In this document: positions 36,663-49,430 of the stretch, piece by piece | How the letters are laid out: every line of letters starts with the position of its first letter | Position numbering within the stretch: the stretch's first letter is position 1 | From: Protea cynaroides | Lineage: Eukaryota; Streptophyta; Magnoliopsida; Proteales; Proteaceae | Assembly: GCA_028583415.1 (NCBI GenBank) | Contig: CM053271.1 | Location: 90,910,584-90,974,583, forward strand | Direction of reading: 5' to 3' | Length of the DNA stretch: 64,000 nt | Made by a program: the position numbers and the translations under genes | Notes under the pieces: generated by a model | Told to the model about the DNA's origin: nothing | The model's input: the letters and a program-made list of their open reading frames with translations, nothing else | The model's database searches: none

Positions 36663-37031
36663 ACTCTCCCACCCTTAAAAGAAATTTCGTCCCCAAAATT
36701 TGCATGTAGGTTTCACAACTCCCCTACCCTTAAAATAAATTTCGGCCTCGAAATTTGAACGTACCTTGGTCGTCGAAAAGGTTAGGTATTCCTTTCTCAT
36801 TGCGTTATCTTCCTCCCAAGTAATTTCTTCCATATCTTGGCTTTTCCAATGCACTTTCACATAGTGAATATCCTTGCTTCGGAGATGTTGTACTTTTCGG
36901 CCTGTGAGCATCACAGGTAAAACTTCAAACGTCAAGCCTTCTGTCAAGTCTGGTGGGTCTACTGTCAAGATGTGCGATGGATCCCTGACGTACTTCTTTA
37001 ATAAAGAAACATGGAACACATCATGAACGCT
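36663..37031 (-). pseudogene. Truncated pol C-terminus (chromodomain end) with doubled polypurine tract
   Basis: It encodes the last 110 or so residues of a family A polyprotein (from S-V-H-D-V-F-H to the chromodomain end) on the minus strand, then two copies of a 56-bp module ending in the polypurine tract, then LTR2. The rest of the element is missing. At 37,031 the sequence switches to the opposite strand of the same gene region. Confidence 0.8.
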
Positions 37032-37429
37032 TATCAACTGGCTCTACCACTATCCATGTTCAGTGTTCTTGATTTGTTCCATGTTTCTTTATTGAAGAAG
37101 TATGTCAGGGATCCATCGCATATCTTGACAGCAGACCCACCAGACTTGACAGAGGACTTGACATTTGAAGTTGTACCTGTGATGCTCACAAGCCAAAAGG
37201 TACAGCATCTCCGAAGCAAGATCCATTATGTGAAAGTGCATTAGAAAAGCCAAGATGTAGAAGAAATCACTTGGGAGGAAGAGAACGTGATGCGAAAGGA
37301 ATACCCTAACCTTTTTTATGACCAAGGTATGTCCAAATTTCGAGGCCAAAATTTATTTTAAGGGTGGGGGAGTTGTGAAACCTACATGCAAATTTCGAGG
37401 ATGAAATTTCTTTTTAAGGGTGGGGGAGT
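37032..37429 (+). pseudogene. Truncated pol C-terminus, plus strand, with doubled polypurine tract
   Basis: Starting at A-Y-Q-L-A-L-P, it encodes the same pol end as the neighbouring minus-strand piece, now on the plus strand, with a stop near 37,242. It is followed by two TAAGGGTGGGGGAGT tracts 56 bp apart (37,359-37,373 and 37,415-37,429). The second abuts LTR3. Confidence 0.8.
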
Positions 37430-39582
37430 TATAAAACCCACACTCCATGAACCCGATCTAAACCTTTAATTCATGTTGTAACAGGTCTTCCAATCATCAC
37501 CAGACGAGACGAGACGAGCGGATGACAAACAGGTATGAAATTGGGCCAAATTAAGTATGATATACTTTATACCGGTCGGCGGTCGACCGGTATGGCTTGC
37601 GCAGTTTAGATCCGAAAAAGGAACTCTGTGGGTCCCACTTTCTAAATTTCAAACCGAAGGAATTTTCTAATGTTAGGAGGCATCCTAAACCTAACCCTAG
37701 CCTATATAAGGACCCTTAAATCTCCTAAAATCTCTCTCATTGATCCTCACAAACCCTAGAGAGGAGAAAGGGGCTGAAGAAAGAGAAGAAGCTAGGAAGG
37801 AGAGGGAAGAGCCGCCATTGCCGTTTGATGAAGAACACATTACCACGAACCAATGGTAAGTACTTAAACCTTCCTCTACTTTAATCGTTCTAGGATGGTT
37901 AGTCATGTTTGGATCAATACCATGCAAAGTGAGGTATTGATCTAAACCATATTTTGCCGTCAAACCCTAATCCAGTTGGTAAACCCTAGAATTAAGTTTT
38001 AGGTTGAAGATCATCGAAACTAAGACTTGAATGGAGTTGGAAACAACTCTAACTCAATGCTCAGACCTAGAATGTGTAGGTGAAACCCTAGGATCAATAA
38101 GGGGTGACCGACGGAAGGCGAGAACCGAATGTATGGTCTTCCAGAGACATACCGGTCGACCATACCGGTCACACCATATGCGATCGGTACTGCGACCGGT
38201 ATCTCTCGGAGGCTGGTCTGTGGGGACTGGTCAACCATACCGGTTGCACCTTTCCCCACAGTGCCACGACCGGTACTGCGGTTGGTATGCTCTGTGGGAG
38301 TGTTTTTAACCCAGTTGGTTTTCCGACCAACGTAAACCCTAAGAAAAACTATTCTAACTCAACCCTAACATCGTGTAGGACCTTGTGATAGCAAGTTTGG
38401 ACCTTGTGACGCAGTGCAAGCTATCGAACTGTCAGGTAAGGGAATCGGACCTAAACCCTAATAAGTAATAATAGTAAAACATTGTTAATAATTATGATTC
38501 TGTGGACTGATGTTTGTGCATACTCGCATGTCATCCTTTACTTTCAGTTATTATTATTTTTCATGCATACTCGTTATGTTAGGATGTGACTGTTAGGCAT
38601 GTGATTGTTTTCATTGGTGTATGGAATGGGAAGGACCGAGGGTCTGGGATCATTCCTCACACTAGTACCTTTTCGTATCGTTCTGTCTTAGCATGCTTGG
38701 TGCTGGTAGGGTATCAAGGGGAAGAAGTGGCACTGTGGTCTCTGACCTAGCCACTAAACTCTAGCTCTATCTCTATGTCGTAGGGAGTTGTGCTGGGATA
38801 GGGCCTACTGTGATGACATATAGGATTGGTTAGTTGCGAGCCCAGTTTGCAAGCCCTCACCAATAGGGGCTTATGTATTGATATGGGTAGGGTATCAGGG
38901 GAAGTGTTGGCGGTGTTTGATCCGGACGCTTTAGCTCTATCTTTATTCCATGGTAGGTGCATGTGAGATGACAGTGGTGTTTGATCCATTGGGCGGCTTC
39001 ACACACTCGTGTATAGAGGTGCGTGGCCGCCAATCCTTCTATGACACATTGCAAACTTAAAATCAGACCATAATGTGAATGTTACTCATGCATATGTTTA
39101 TTGCATTGTCTGATTATCTTACTGAGCTAAGTTGTGGGCTCACCCTTGTATATATACATGTTTTTAGATGTTGATGCAGGTTATACTGTGGAGGACTATA
39201 TGGATGCTCCGACGTATGGAGGCGTTACTGCTTTAGAAGTGTAAGCAGGAGAGGACGAGCATGACGCTTCATATGAGTGCCCTTTCGGCGTGTACCTCTA
39301 GGATGTTGATTTAATTTATTTTATTTTTTGGTTGGAGATACAATTGATGTAAGGATATTTAATTATGTTTTGGTATTTGAATAACTGGATATTTTATTAA
39401 ATTTATCAATAGATCACTCAGTTCATTTTATTTATGACTTCTGATGTATTTATTATTTCTGATTATGGTTATGTGCAATGGTTTGTATGAGTGGACACGG
39501 TCTTATTGAGATCCTGGTGTGAACCATTGGTTCAGTGATGGTTTACTCACACTTCTGGTTCAGTCGAAATTGGGGTGTGACA
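37430..39582 (+). mobile_element. Family A LTR on plus strand (LTR3), 2,153 bp
   Basis: It begins TATAAAACCC (TGTAAGACCC in other copies) and ends AATTGGGGTGTGACA. TATA box TATATAAG is at 37,703-37,710, a donor AATG/GTAAGTAC has its G at 37,856, and palindrome clusters are at 37,570-37,595 and 38,145-38,290. No primer site follows: the LTR end abuts the interior of an antisense-ORF copy at 39,583. It is clearly more diverged from LTR1 and LTR2 than they are from each other. Confidence 0.88.
37703..37710 (+). promoter_or_regulatory. TATA box of LTR3
   Basis: TATATAAG in the context agcctatataaggaccc. The upstream palindrome ggtcgaccgg lies about 125 bp before it. Confidence 0.7.
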
Positions 39583-40697
39583 GGGTCGTTGTGTAAACTT
39601 GGCCAACTTAGCCATATTTGATGTGGAGGGCACCTTTGGTGATATGGACTGGCTTCCTATGATCTTATATAAGGGTTTCACCTATCCGACATTGGTGAAC
39701 AGTTTTACTATAACTTACAGGTGGAGGGTGACCCAAAGGACATAGATAGGGATAGAGAGCTCAGGATCACCAGTTTTGTTAAAGGGGTGGACATCTCCTT
39801 TAACTGCCTGGAGTTAGCTGATCTCCTGGGTATATCAAATGATGGTCCCTTAGTATACTGCGCACCCAAGAAACCCCAGTTCCTATCAGTGATGATGCGT
39901 GTAGAGATTGACAGCCAGATTCTTAGGGATGATCGCTGGCAGATGAAGGCAATCAACCTACGGCCAAAACCCCGGGTGTATTGCAAGATCATCCAACATA
40001 ACCTGATTCCCCAGAGTGGACACTATGAGAAGGTTTCACAGTTGACCCAGTACCTCCTGTACTACATTTGCACTAGGCAACCCGTTTGCCTTATATCATT
40101 ATCAAGACTATGCTCCGAGCTACGACACCTGGTCTGATGGGTAACCTACCCTATGGGCGTTTGATCACCACTCTGCTCACTTGCCTGCAGGTCGACTTGG
40201 TCGATGAGAGAATTCATGAGGACACTTTTTCAACAGACCTTGACTGGGAGGCCATCTACAGGATGGGGATGCAAAATGCGCAGGTCAGTAACGAGGAGAG
40301 AAAGCTATGGTGCATCCCCATACTCAGGTACAGATAGTAGACGCGGAGGCTGCAGCAGTAGCAGAGGTCTACGGGGGCGATGCTAAGGAGGATGATGATA
40401 GGATGTACATGGACGTGGACGTCATTCCTCCTTCATCACCACAACATTCCACTGGAGCTGGCCCTTCTCGGGTTTCTTCCCACTCAGCTAGTCCTTCGCA
40501 CCCACCACCAGATGACGTGATGGGGGTTACTGCATGAGATTCGGGAGGCCCAGCGTGCTACTGATCAGCGGGTGACGTATCTAGCAGCTAGTCTCTAGGT
40601 GACCCAGACTCAGGTGGCCTGGCTTACGAGGGTATATGCTGAGGATTATGATCGAGATCGTGAGGCACCTCCTCCTCCAGCACCCCCAGCTCCATGA
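39583..40697 (+). pseudogene. Second, diverged copy of the antisense transposon-protein ORF (truncated)
   Basis: Homologous to the ORF at 32,858 from about residue 50 to its end. Shared landmarks are F-D-V-E-G-T-F-G, L-L-G-I-S-N-D-G, R-P-K-P-R-V-Y-C-K-I-I-Q, P-Q-S-G-H-Y and L-P-Y-G-R-L-I-T-T-L-L. The N-terminus is lost at the LTR3 junction. Frameshifts near 39,690 and 40,090 and stops near 40,335 and 40,597 break it. It ends in a Pro/Ala-rich tail with TGA at 40,695-40,697. It belongs to the leader of a minus-strand element whose 5' LTR is LTR4, so the antisense placement is the same as in family A. Confidence 0.72.
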
Positions 40698-40978
40698 TAC
40701 ATTTATTTCTTTTTACTTATACAGCGTAACTGTCTGGATTGTGGACCGTACTCTGATTCGGATATATATATTATTTTTATTCTCATTTGATGTATACATG
40801 AAACTTGTTTCTCCTCTTATATGTGTATTATTTTCTTTCTTAATTATTGTCTCATACAACACAGGTGCTTATGGTGTGTTCTTATTAGAGCTTTTAAGTT
40901 TTATCCTAACTCAATTCACAAACTCTTGTGGAAGTATACAGGTTTAATAGACAGAGCCCGAGAGCTCTGATACCAAGT
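40698..40978 (-). mobile_element. Leader and iMet primer site of a truncated minus-strand element
   Basis: On the minus strand the primer site TTGGTATCAGAGCTC (40,976-40,962) follows LTR4 after two bases. The leader then runs into the antisense-ORF copy. Everything downstream of the ORF (gag, pol, 3' LTR) is missing. Confidence 0.75.
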
Positions 40979-42569
40979 TGTCACACCCCAATTCTAAACC
41001 AACCAGAATGGTATGATGAACCGTCTATGATCCAACGGTTCAACCAGGATCTCGTATAGGCCGTGTCTATTTGATTAAACTAGATACAACCACAACCATA
41101 ATCAGAGTAAATAAACAATAGCGGACATCTTTAATATTAATGAACTGAGTATCTAACAGTGATAACATAATTAATAATCCAATTATCTCCAAATGACTAA
41201 AGACATAAAATAAAATTAATTAATTAATCAATTACATGTTCTGATATCCAACAACTAAATCTAATCGAAAACATATGAGTTACACTCGCACGACGAATCA
41301 TGCTACTCTACCATGGCTTCCATGTCCATCGTAGCAACATGCCCATACAATGGTGCATTCATATAATCTTCTACAGTAGGACCTACATCATCAACTAAAA
41401 ATATTCGACGTCGAAAGGGTGAGCATACATCATGGCTCAATGAGCAAACAAAATAATGCAAAAAACATATGTATGCATTCAATTCATATCTTTGGTCTGG
41501 TTCATAAGTTTGCAATGTACAATAGAAAAGATTGGTGGCCACCGCACCTCTATACACGAGTGTATGAAGCCGCCCAATGGATCAAACACCATTGTCATCC
41601 CACATGCACCCACCATAGAATAGAGATAGAGCTAAAGTGCCTGGATCAAACACCGCATGACACTTTCCCTGATGCCCTACCCATACTAACACCTAAGCCC
41701 CTATTAGCGAGGGCTTACAAACTGAGTTTGCAACTAACCAATCCTAATGTCAAATAATGTATCCAAGGTCTCACCCCAGTATCCCTCAATATGTCCATAG
41801 AGATAGAGCTAAGGCCCCCCGACAGAGTCAGAGACTACACGGTCCGAGACCACCTCTCCTGATGCCCTACAACGTAATAGTTCTATTAAGGTAATGGCAA
41901 TACAACGATGTCAGTGGACAAGACTTGAGTACAGATAGAGCTAGAGTCTGGTGACCAGGATGAACCACAATGTCACGTCCTCCCCCTGATGCTCCACTCA
42001 CATCAAGTACACTAACCACACACATACATTCACATGCCTATTCCTAGCATCATCATCATCATGCAATAAATATACAAAATTAAATATGCATGAACAATAA
42101 TAACATGAATATTGGTTGACATGTGAAATACACATTACAAACATACAAGCATAGAATCATTCATGGCATTGGACTCAATAAGTAAAAATAATTTATTATT
42201 AGCCAATTAATTTAGGTCTTGTTCCCTCACCTTTGGTCGATGGTAGTTCCTCGTTCAAGCTTTGGAAATCACTTTTAGACCACTTGGAAACCTAACAAAT
42301 TTATAGATTTTAAATTAAAATTTATTTCCAACAATTCAAACTAACGAAAATTGAGTGGTCGCAGGTGTGGCAGCACCTGTGGTCTCAGTTTCTGTGACCA
42401 CAGGGTGTATGGTAGCAAGGTATGGTCGCATACCATGCGACCACACATGCGACCACACCCTCCCTGGAACTTCCCTAGGGGATGTGGTCGATCATGTGTC
42501 TCTCGTGTGATCGCATATCATGCAACCACACATGCGACCACACCCTCCCTAGACTTTCCAAGGGTGTGT
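40979..42569 (-). mobile_element. Truncated Tekay-type LTR (LTR4), minus strand
   Basis: The plus-strand left edge is TGTCACACCCCAATTCTAAA. It is closest to family B in its terminal part, but its palindrome cluster (42,355-42,560) uses a different core, tgcgaccaca. It is cut at 42,569 by the start of LTR5, so the TATA-box half is missing. Confidence 0.8.
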
Positions 42570-44854
42570 TGTCACACCCCAATTCTACACTATTCAGAAC
42601 GGTGTGATGAACCGTTATAAACCAATGGTTCAACCAGGATCTCTAGTTGGCGGTATCAATTAAAAATAAAACCACGCACATCCACATTCATAATCAGAGT
42701 AAATACACAATAGCGGAAGTCTTATAGTAAAATGAACTGAGGAATCTAGATGTGATAATCATATTTATGTAGTAAATTATTCTGTATCAACTAAGACACA
42801 AATAAATATCAATTACATGTCTTTACTAAATCCAAATAATTAAAATAAAATCTAATCGAATACGCATGAGTTGCACTCGCAAGAGGAGTCATGCGTATCC
42901 ACTTCGTCTTCAACTTCCATTGCAGCCACGTGCCCGTATACTGGAGCATTGACATAATCTTTGACGGTAATACTTGCATCATCAACTAAAAATATTCGAC
43001 GTCGAGAGGGTGAGCACACATCATGGCTCAGTGAGCAAACAAAATTATGCAACAATACATATTCATGCATTCAATTCATATCTTTGGTCTGGTTTAAAGT
43101 TTTCAATGTGCTACAGAAAGGGTTGGAGGTCAAAGGTTAACGTTTATTGACCCCTCCTCTATACCCAGGGTGTGGAAGCCCGCCCAAAGGTTAACATTTA
43201 TTGTCGTCCCCATCCACCATACCATGAACATTGTACAACAAAGGTTAACGTTTATTGTTGTACATTGCCATACCAATAAGTAAGCCCCTGCTGGCGAGGG
43301 CTTGCAAACTGGGCTCGCAACTAACCAATCCTAATGCCAAACAGTGTATCCAAAGCCTCACCCCAGCATCCCTCAGAACGCCCATAGAGATAGAGCTAAG
43401 GCCCCCCGATAGAGTCAGAGACTACAAGGACCGAGACCACCTCCCATGATACTCAACGACGTAATAGTTCTGGTAAAGTAACGGCGATACGACGATGCTA
43501 ATGCACAAGACTTGAGTTAGAGATAGAGCTAGAGTGCTGAGGCCCGGCCTATGTCACTCCCCCTGATACTCGCTCGCACCAAGTACACCAACCACACATA
43601 TACATTCACATGCCTATCCCTATCATCATGGTCATTATCATGTTATAAATAATAAAGTAAATATGCATGAACAATAAATAGAAATATTGGATGACATGTT
43701 GAATGCACATTACAAACATGTTTGCATAGAATCAAGCATAGCATTGGACTCAAGAAATAAAAATAGTTTGTTATTAACCAATTAGTTTAGGTCTTGTTTC
43801 CTCACCTTTACTTGATCGTAAGTCCTCTTTCAAGCTTTAAGAATCAACTATATATCGATATTATATCACTAGAAAACATAACCAAGTTGATAGAATTTAA
43901 TTAGAATTAATTCAGACTTTAAAAAGGATGCTGCAAACTGGGGGTCAATGCTAGGGTCGGAGGTTAGATCGACCCTGGGTGCGACCACCCCTATTCTGGA
44001 CTTCCCAAACACTGGGGGTCGATGCTCAGGGTCTGGTAGGGTCGATTGGCCATCGACCCCCATGCGATCCCTTGTAGGTTTTGTCAATTTTTCTTCCTTC
44101 AGTCCATTCTTCGTGTTTGGGGTCCTATGGCTAGCTCCTACAGTCCATTCCACACATGTTCTATGGCTTAGAACCGTGGTTCATTCACCTATATGGCTTT
44201 CATGATTTCCCCCCATGGTTTTTCATGAAAACCTAACCATGGGTGGGTGATTTGGGTTCCTCCTAGATCATTCCCTCTTCTCTATCTATTCTAAGGTCTG
44301 TAGAATTAAATGGAGTTGGTATCCTTACCTGAGAAGTATGCTTCTTCCTCTGAATCCCTTCTCTTTGATCTTCTTCTCTACTTTCCTTCTCTTCTCCTTC
44401 TCTTCCTTCTCTTCTCTTTCTCTCAATCCAGTTAGGGTTGTAAAAGGAGTGAAAGAGGCTTAGGGACGCCCTATTTATAGAGTAGAAACTCCTAAAATAA
44501 GTCCCATTGGGATTATGAAGGAATCCCATTGAAATTAGGAAAGTGTCCTAATTTTTGGTTCGAGCTGTTTTTACCGACTACCGGGGGTCGATAGGGGGGG
44601 TCGGAGATCCCGTCGACCCTTGGTCCTTAAAATGTCCGACCCCCCATGTAAAACTGGGGGTCTGACTTTTATACTGGGGTGGTCCGACCCTCCCTTGCTA
44701 GGTATGCGACCCTCCCCTTCTTTTGAGTGTTTTTGGGTCAGTTTAATACCTGGGATCGTGATCTCCTACACGCACTTGATCCATTTGGTTCGTCCTTGAT
44801 GGGTAGACCTGGTTCAAGGTGGTAAGACCGGGTTAGTTTGATATGGGTCTTACA
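42570..44854 (-). mobile_element. Family B LTR (LTR5), 2,285 bp, minus strand
   Basis: TGTCACACCCCAATTCTACA at the left and GGGTCTTACA at the right. The TATA box TATAAATA (minus) is at 44,472-44,479, and a donor TCAG/GTAAGG has its G at 44,328. Clusters of ggggtcgaccc-type words lie at 43,935-44,070 and 44,580-44,715. Three 19-bp repeats lie at 43,131, 43,185 and 43,239. It is the 3' LTR of the truncated minus-strand family B copy to its right. Confidence 0.88.
43131..43257 (-). repeat. Three 19-bp repeats in LTR5
   Basis: CAAAGGTTAACGTTTATTG at 43,131-43,149 and 43,239-43,257, and a one-base variant at 43,185-43,203, all at 54-bp spacing. The inverted counterparts are in LTR6. Confidence 0.9.
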
Positions 44855-47800
44855 ACTCCCCCTACTTATAAAAATTTCATCCCCGAAATTGTTTATATCT
44901 TCTGAGTCGAATAAATGAGGGTATTGCTTTCGCATAGCATTCTCTTCTTCCCATGTAATTTCTTTCATGTCTCTACTTCTCCAAGTGACCTTAACATAAT
45001 AGATATCTCGATTGCGTAGTCATTGAACCTTTCGACTGGTGATTTCTGTTGGTTTTACTTCAAATGTCAAATCATCAGTCAAATCAGGCAGATCTACTGT
45101 CAGAACGTGTGTTGGATCTTTGACATACTTCTTCAATAAGGAAATATGAAATACGTCATGCACACTTGACATAGATGGTGATAGTGCTAACTGGTAAGCC
45201 ACTTTCCCACGCTTAGCTAGAATCTCATATTGCCCGACATATCTTGGACTTAGTTTCCCTTTCTATCCGAACCATTTCAATCCTCGCATAGGCGATACTT
45301 TTAAGAATACTTTATCACCTACGACGAACTCAAGGTCTCTGCATCGAGTATCTGCATATTGCTTCTGACGATTCTGGGCTGTTCTCACTCTTTTCTTGAT
45401 AATGTCGACCACTCGACAAGTCTCCTCAATAAATTCTGGTCCAACGAGACTACGTTCCCCAACTTCATTCCAAAATAAAAGAGTTCGACACTTTCTTCCA
45501 TACAGTGCTTCATAGGGTGACATTTGTATAGTAGCCTGATAGCTATTGTTATAAGCGAACTCGATAAGTGGTAACTTTTCATCCCATGATCCTTTAAAAT
45601 CAATTACACATGCTCGTAGCATATCTTCTAGAATCTGAATTATACGCTCTGACTGTCCATCTGTCTGTGGATGGAATGCAGTACTAAACTTCAATGTTGT
45701 ACCCATAGCGTTTTGTAATCTTTCCCAAAACTTGAAAGTAAATCGTGGATCTCTATCGGAGACAATGCTCTCTAGTACACCGTGTAATCGAACAATATTA
45801 TCCACATACAGCTTTGCTAACCTCTCAAGTGTATACTGAGGTCGTATCGGTATAAAGCGAGCTGTTTTAGTCAGGCGATCTACAATCACCCAAATTACGT
45901 CAACTACTCGAGGAGTCAATGGTAACCCTGTGACGAAGTCCATAGTGATGCAGTCCCATTTCCATGCTGGTTTCAGTAACGGCTGTAACAGTCCTGCAGG
46001 TCTTTGTCATTCAGCCTTTACTTTCTGACAATTTAGGCACTGAGACACGAACTTAGCTATGTTTGCTTTCATTCCTCTCCACCAATATAATTTCTTTAGA
46101 TCATGATACATTTTTGTACTTCCCGGGTGTATCGAATAGATGGTGGTATGGGCTTCTTTCATCAGTCGGTGTCTAATGTCCACACTTTCTGTTTCGGGTA
46201 CACATATTCTTCCTTTGTACTTCAATACATTTTCTTCGTCCAAGGTGAACTCAGGGTTAGTTCTACCTTTTTCGATGTCTTCTTGTATCGTTCTCAGGTA
46301 AGGGTCTGATTTGATAGTTGTCTTCACTTCATCAATTATATCCGGTATAATCTTCAATGCAGTGAACATATTGAAAAACCGATGAATAAACCCTTGGTTG
46401 GCTGATCCATCCGTTGTATCTATCACATACTGCTCATTGCTGTGATTGAATACCGTTCCAGTAGTACACATTGCTGCACTTGTGCTAACCTCTCCTTGAG
46501 ATTTTATCATTGCCTTTCTGCTCAATGCATCTGCTACTACATTAGCTTTCCCCGGATGATACTGGATATCACAATCATAGTCTTTCAATAGTTCCAGCCA
46601 TCTTCTTTGTCTCATATTCAACTCCTTTTGATTAAATAGATAAGTAAGACTTTTGTGGTCCGATTTAATCTGGAACTTCTCTCCGTATAGGTAATGTCTC
46701 CATATCTTGACAGCATGTACTACTGCCGCTAACTCCAAATCATGAGTGGGATAATTTTTCTCATGTGTCTTTAACTATCTTGAGGCATAAGCAATTACTT
46801 GTTCTCCTTGCATGAGCACACATCCTAATCCCTATCCTGATGCATCAGTGTACAAGACAAATGGCTGTCCTGGAACAGGAATAGTCAAAATCAGAGCGGA
46901 TATCAATCTGGTTTTCAAGGTTTGGAAGCTCTTCTTGCATTTATCCGTCCACACAAACTTTTCACCTTTCTTAGTCAAACTGGTGAGAGGTACGATAATT
47001 CGGGAATAGTCTTCCACAAATCTCCGATAATAACCAGCTAGATCCAGAAAACTTCTAATTTCTATAATGCTCTTTGGTGCTTCCCACTTTACAATAGCCT
47101 CGACCTTGCTGGGATCCACTTTGATTCCTTCAGCGGATACTACATGGCCTAGGAAGGCGACTTCACTTAGCCCAAACTCACACTTGGTAAATTTGCCATA
47201 CAGCTTCTCTTTCCTTAAACGTTGTAGAGTGGCGTTTAGATTCTTAATATGGGTTTCCTTGTCCTTGGAATATACCAATACATCATCAATAAATACAATA
47301 ACCGATGTATCCAACATATCGTGGAAAACCCGGTTCATAAGTTCCATGAAAGTTGCTGGTGCATTTGTTAATCCAAAAGACATGACCAAGAATTCATAAT
47401 GTCCATATCTGGTCTTAAAAGCTGTCTTAGGAATATCATCATCTTTAATCTTCAACTGATGGTAGCCTGACCGAAGATCGATCTTAGAAAATACTTTTGC
47501 TCCTTGTAACTGATTGAACAAGTCATCGATCCGAGATAGTGGATATCAATTCTTGATTGTCAGTTTGTTCAACTCTCGTTAGTCGATACGTAATCCAATG
47601 CTACCGTCCTTCTTCTTTACGAACAATACTGGCGCTCCCCATGGTGATATACTGGGTCGAATATAACCCTTGTCCAGTAGTTCTTGTAGTTGAGTCTCAG
47701 TTCCTTCAACTCCATAGAATCTACTCTATTGGTGCCTTTGACACAAGTATTGTCCTTGGTAACAAGTCAATGACGAACTCGGTCACATGATCAGATGGTA

Positions 47801-48170
47801 ACTCCAAGTAAGTCTCCTAGAAACACATCAGGGAATTTATGCATCACATCAATATCTGTCATCTGTGGTGCTTCTTTGGTAACGTATACCACAGATACCA
47901 TATATCCAACTCATTACTCTTTAAAGCATCTCTTTGCTTTTAGCATAGAGAGGATCAGCTTTCACTTCTTGAGCAACTTACTTCCAATAAAACTAAATTA
48001 TATGTCATCTCTATTCTTGAATGATAACCTCTTCTATGCACATAATCACTTGTAGAGTGTTGAGACAACCAGTCTATCCTCAAGATGACGTCAAAGTTTG
48101 CAATCTCAAGTCTAATTAGGTTGCATCCAAATTCCATCCATCCATACGATTCAGACATTGTCCATAACAC
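44855..48170 (-). pseudogene. pol: Family B pol, minus-strand copy (broken)
   Basis: From right to left on the minus strand: protease remnant with N-F-D-V-I-L-R-I-D-W-L (about 48,080), RT with K-I-D-L-R-S-G-Y-H-Q-L and catalytic F-I-D-D (about 47,290), RNase H with Y-T-D-A-S-G and H-P-G-K-A-N, the integrase zinc-binding region with C-L-N-C-Q, the integrase core with M-D-F-V and S-D-R-D-P-R-F, and the chromodomain end. The integrase piece 45,263-45,943 is open for 226 residues. Stops or frameshifts separate the pieces near 45,202, 45,250, 45,960, 46,770 and 47,550. The end of the frame reads into the LTR. The plus-strand copy at 50,769-54,258 is very similar. Confidence 0.86.
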
Positions 48171-49430
48171 TTATCTAATGCAACATTTAGTCCAAAAGGG
48201 CTTGAACTAGCAAAATCTGGTGTAAAGGTCTTAAGAGCTTGTCTAGTTCCTTCATCTCTTATGATTTTTCAAAGACTATCATCAAAATCTCATATTGCAC
48301 TCATTAGCTTATATTTCTTTTATCCTTGGTGTTATACCCTGATCTCTCTTTCATATACCTCAAAAAATATCTTGTGATTGTTACTTCATATCCCAAGTCT
48401 ATCTATAAGCATTAGGGTATATGCTTATAATTTCATTAATTCAGCCAAACTCTTTTGGTCTTTTCTTAATCATATCACTCAACATTGGGCATAACTCAAT
48501 TATCATTATATTAAACTGAGTAGTATTAATGCCATGATTGATTTTTTTTTTTTGACTTTATCCTTGTATCCACTCTTATATTTGTCTTTAGGAATCTTCT
48601 ACCTTGTCAAAATTCATACCGATATAACCATCTTTAACTTTACTTGAGTGTTATCTATTTTTTTACTGGCTACCCTTGATAGTTCTCACTTTTCGCTCAT
48701 GCACTCTTTTATAGACATGACTCATATCCATCCATTTAGCAATCTCCGAAAATAGATTCTCCATTACTTCATCGGAGGTTCCTTGGCTATAGCATTTAAT
48801 CTTAATTCAATCATCTTTCTTCCAATAATTCCATTATCACTAAACATCTTGAGAAGGTGAATATCAGAATTATCATCCAAAAGTAATTCATTTCCTTCTT
48901 TTAATTTAGCATAATAATGAACACTTGCTTTATCTAGTGAACTTAGGTTTAAAGAATCAGGAGTAAATCTGTGGTAGTCCAACCGGCATCCAAAGGTCGT
49001 TAAGTTGCACGGTGGTCCAAATACATGGAAATAGAGGTTTTGCAGTTCTAGACCTCATGGTTAAAGGTTCTATCGAATATATAATGTCATTGGTCAAGGC
49101 ACTACAGGAGTAAATCTGGAGAAAGATTTCGTACATGAGTACATCAGGTATAAATCAGAAGATGTACGCTCCACATGATTAAACATTTAACTGTTCATTC
49201 AGTTCATATCTCTGTTCATGTTGTTGATCATGAAAGTGATTCAGATTGGTATAATCAGGACTAATACTAAAGAAACAATATCTATAACTTCAGTTGACAG
49301 GTTGAATCAAGAAGGTATCCTGTCAAGGTACGAGGATTAGAATTAGGTATGTGCATCCTCTATAATCATAAGAGTAAATCAATAATGCACCGCATCCTAT
49401 ATAAATTATCTCACTATATGGCCACAATAG
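48171..49430. other. Degenerate or foreign stretch in the family B inverted repeat
   Basis: The gag and protease parts expected here on the minus strand are not recognisable. The sequence is AT-rich and holds a 72-codon frame at 48,764-48,982 (-) without known domain. It may be an insertion or very decayed DNA. Because of it the inverted repeat is not symmetrical near its centre. Confidence 0.4.

Noticed and set aside
47067..47399. 110-codon plus-strand frame and similar frames opposite the pol genes
   Set aside because: They are opposite-strand shadows of conserved RT sequence; the same shadow appears at 51,708-51,986 in the inverted copy.
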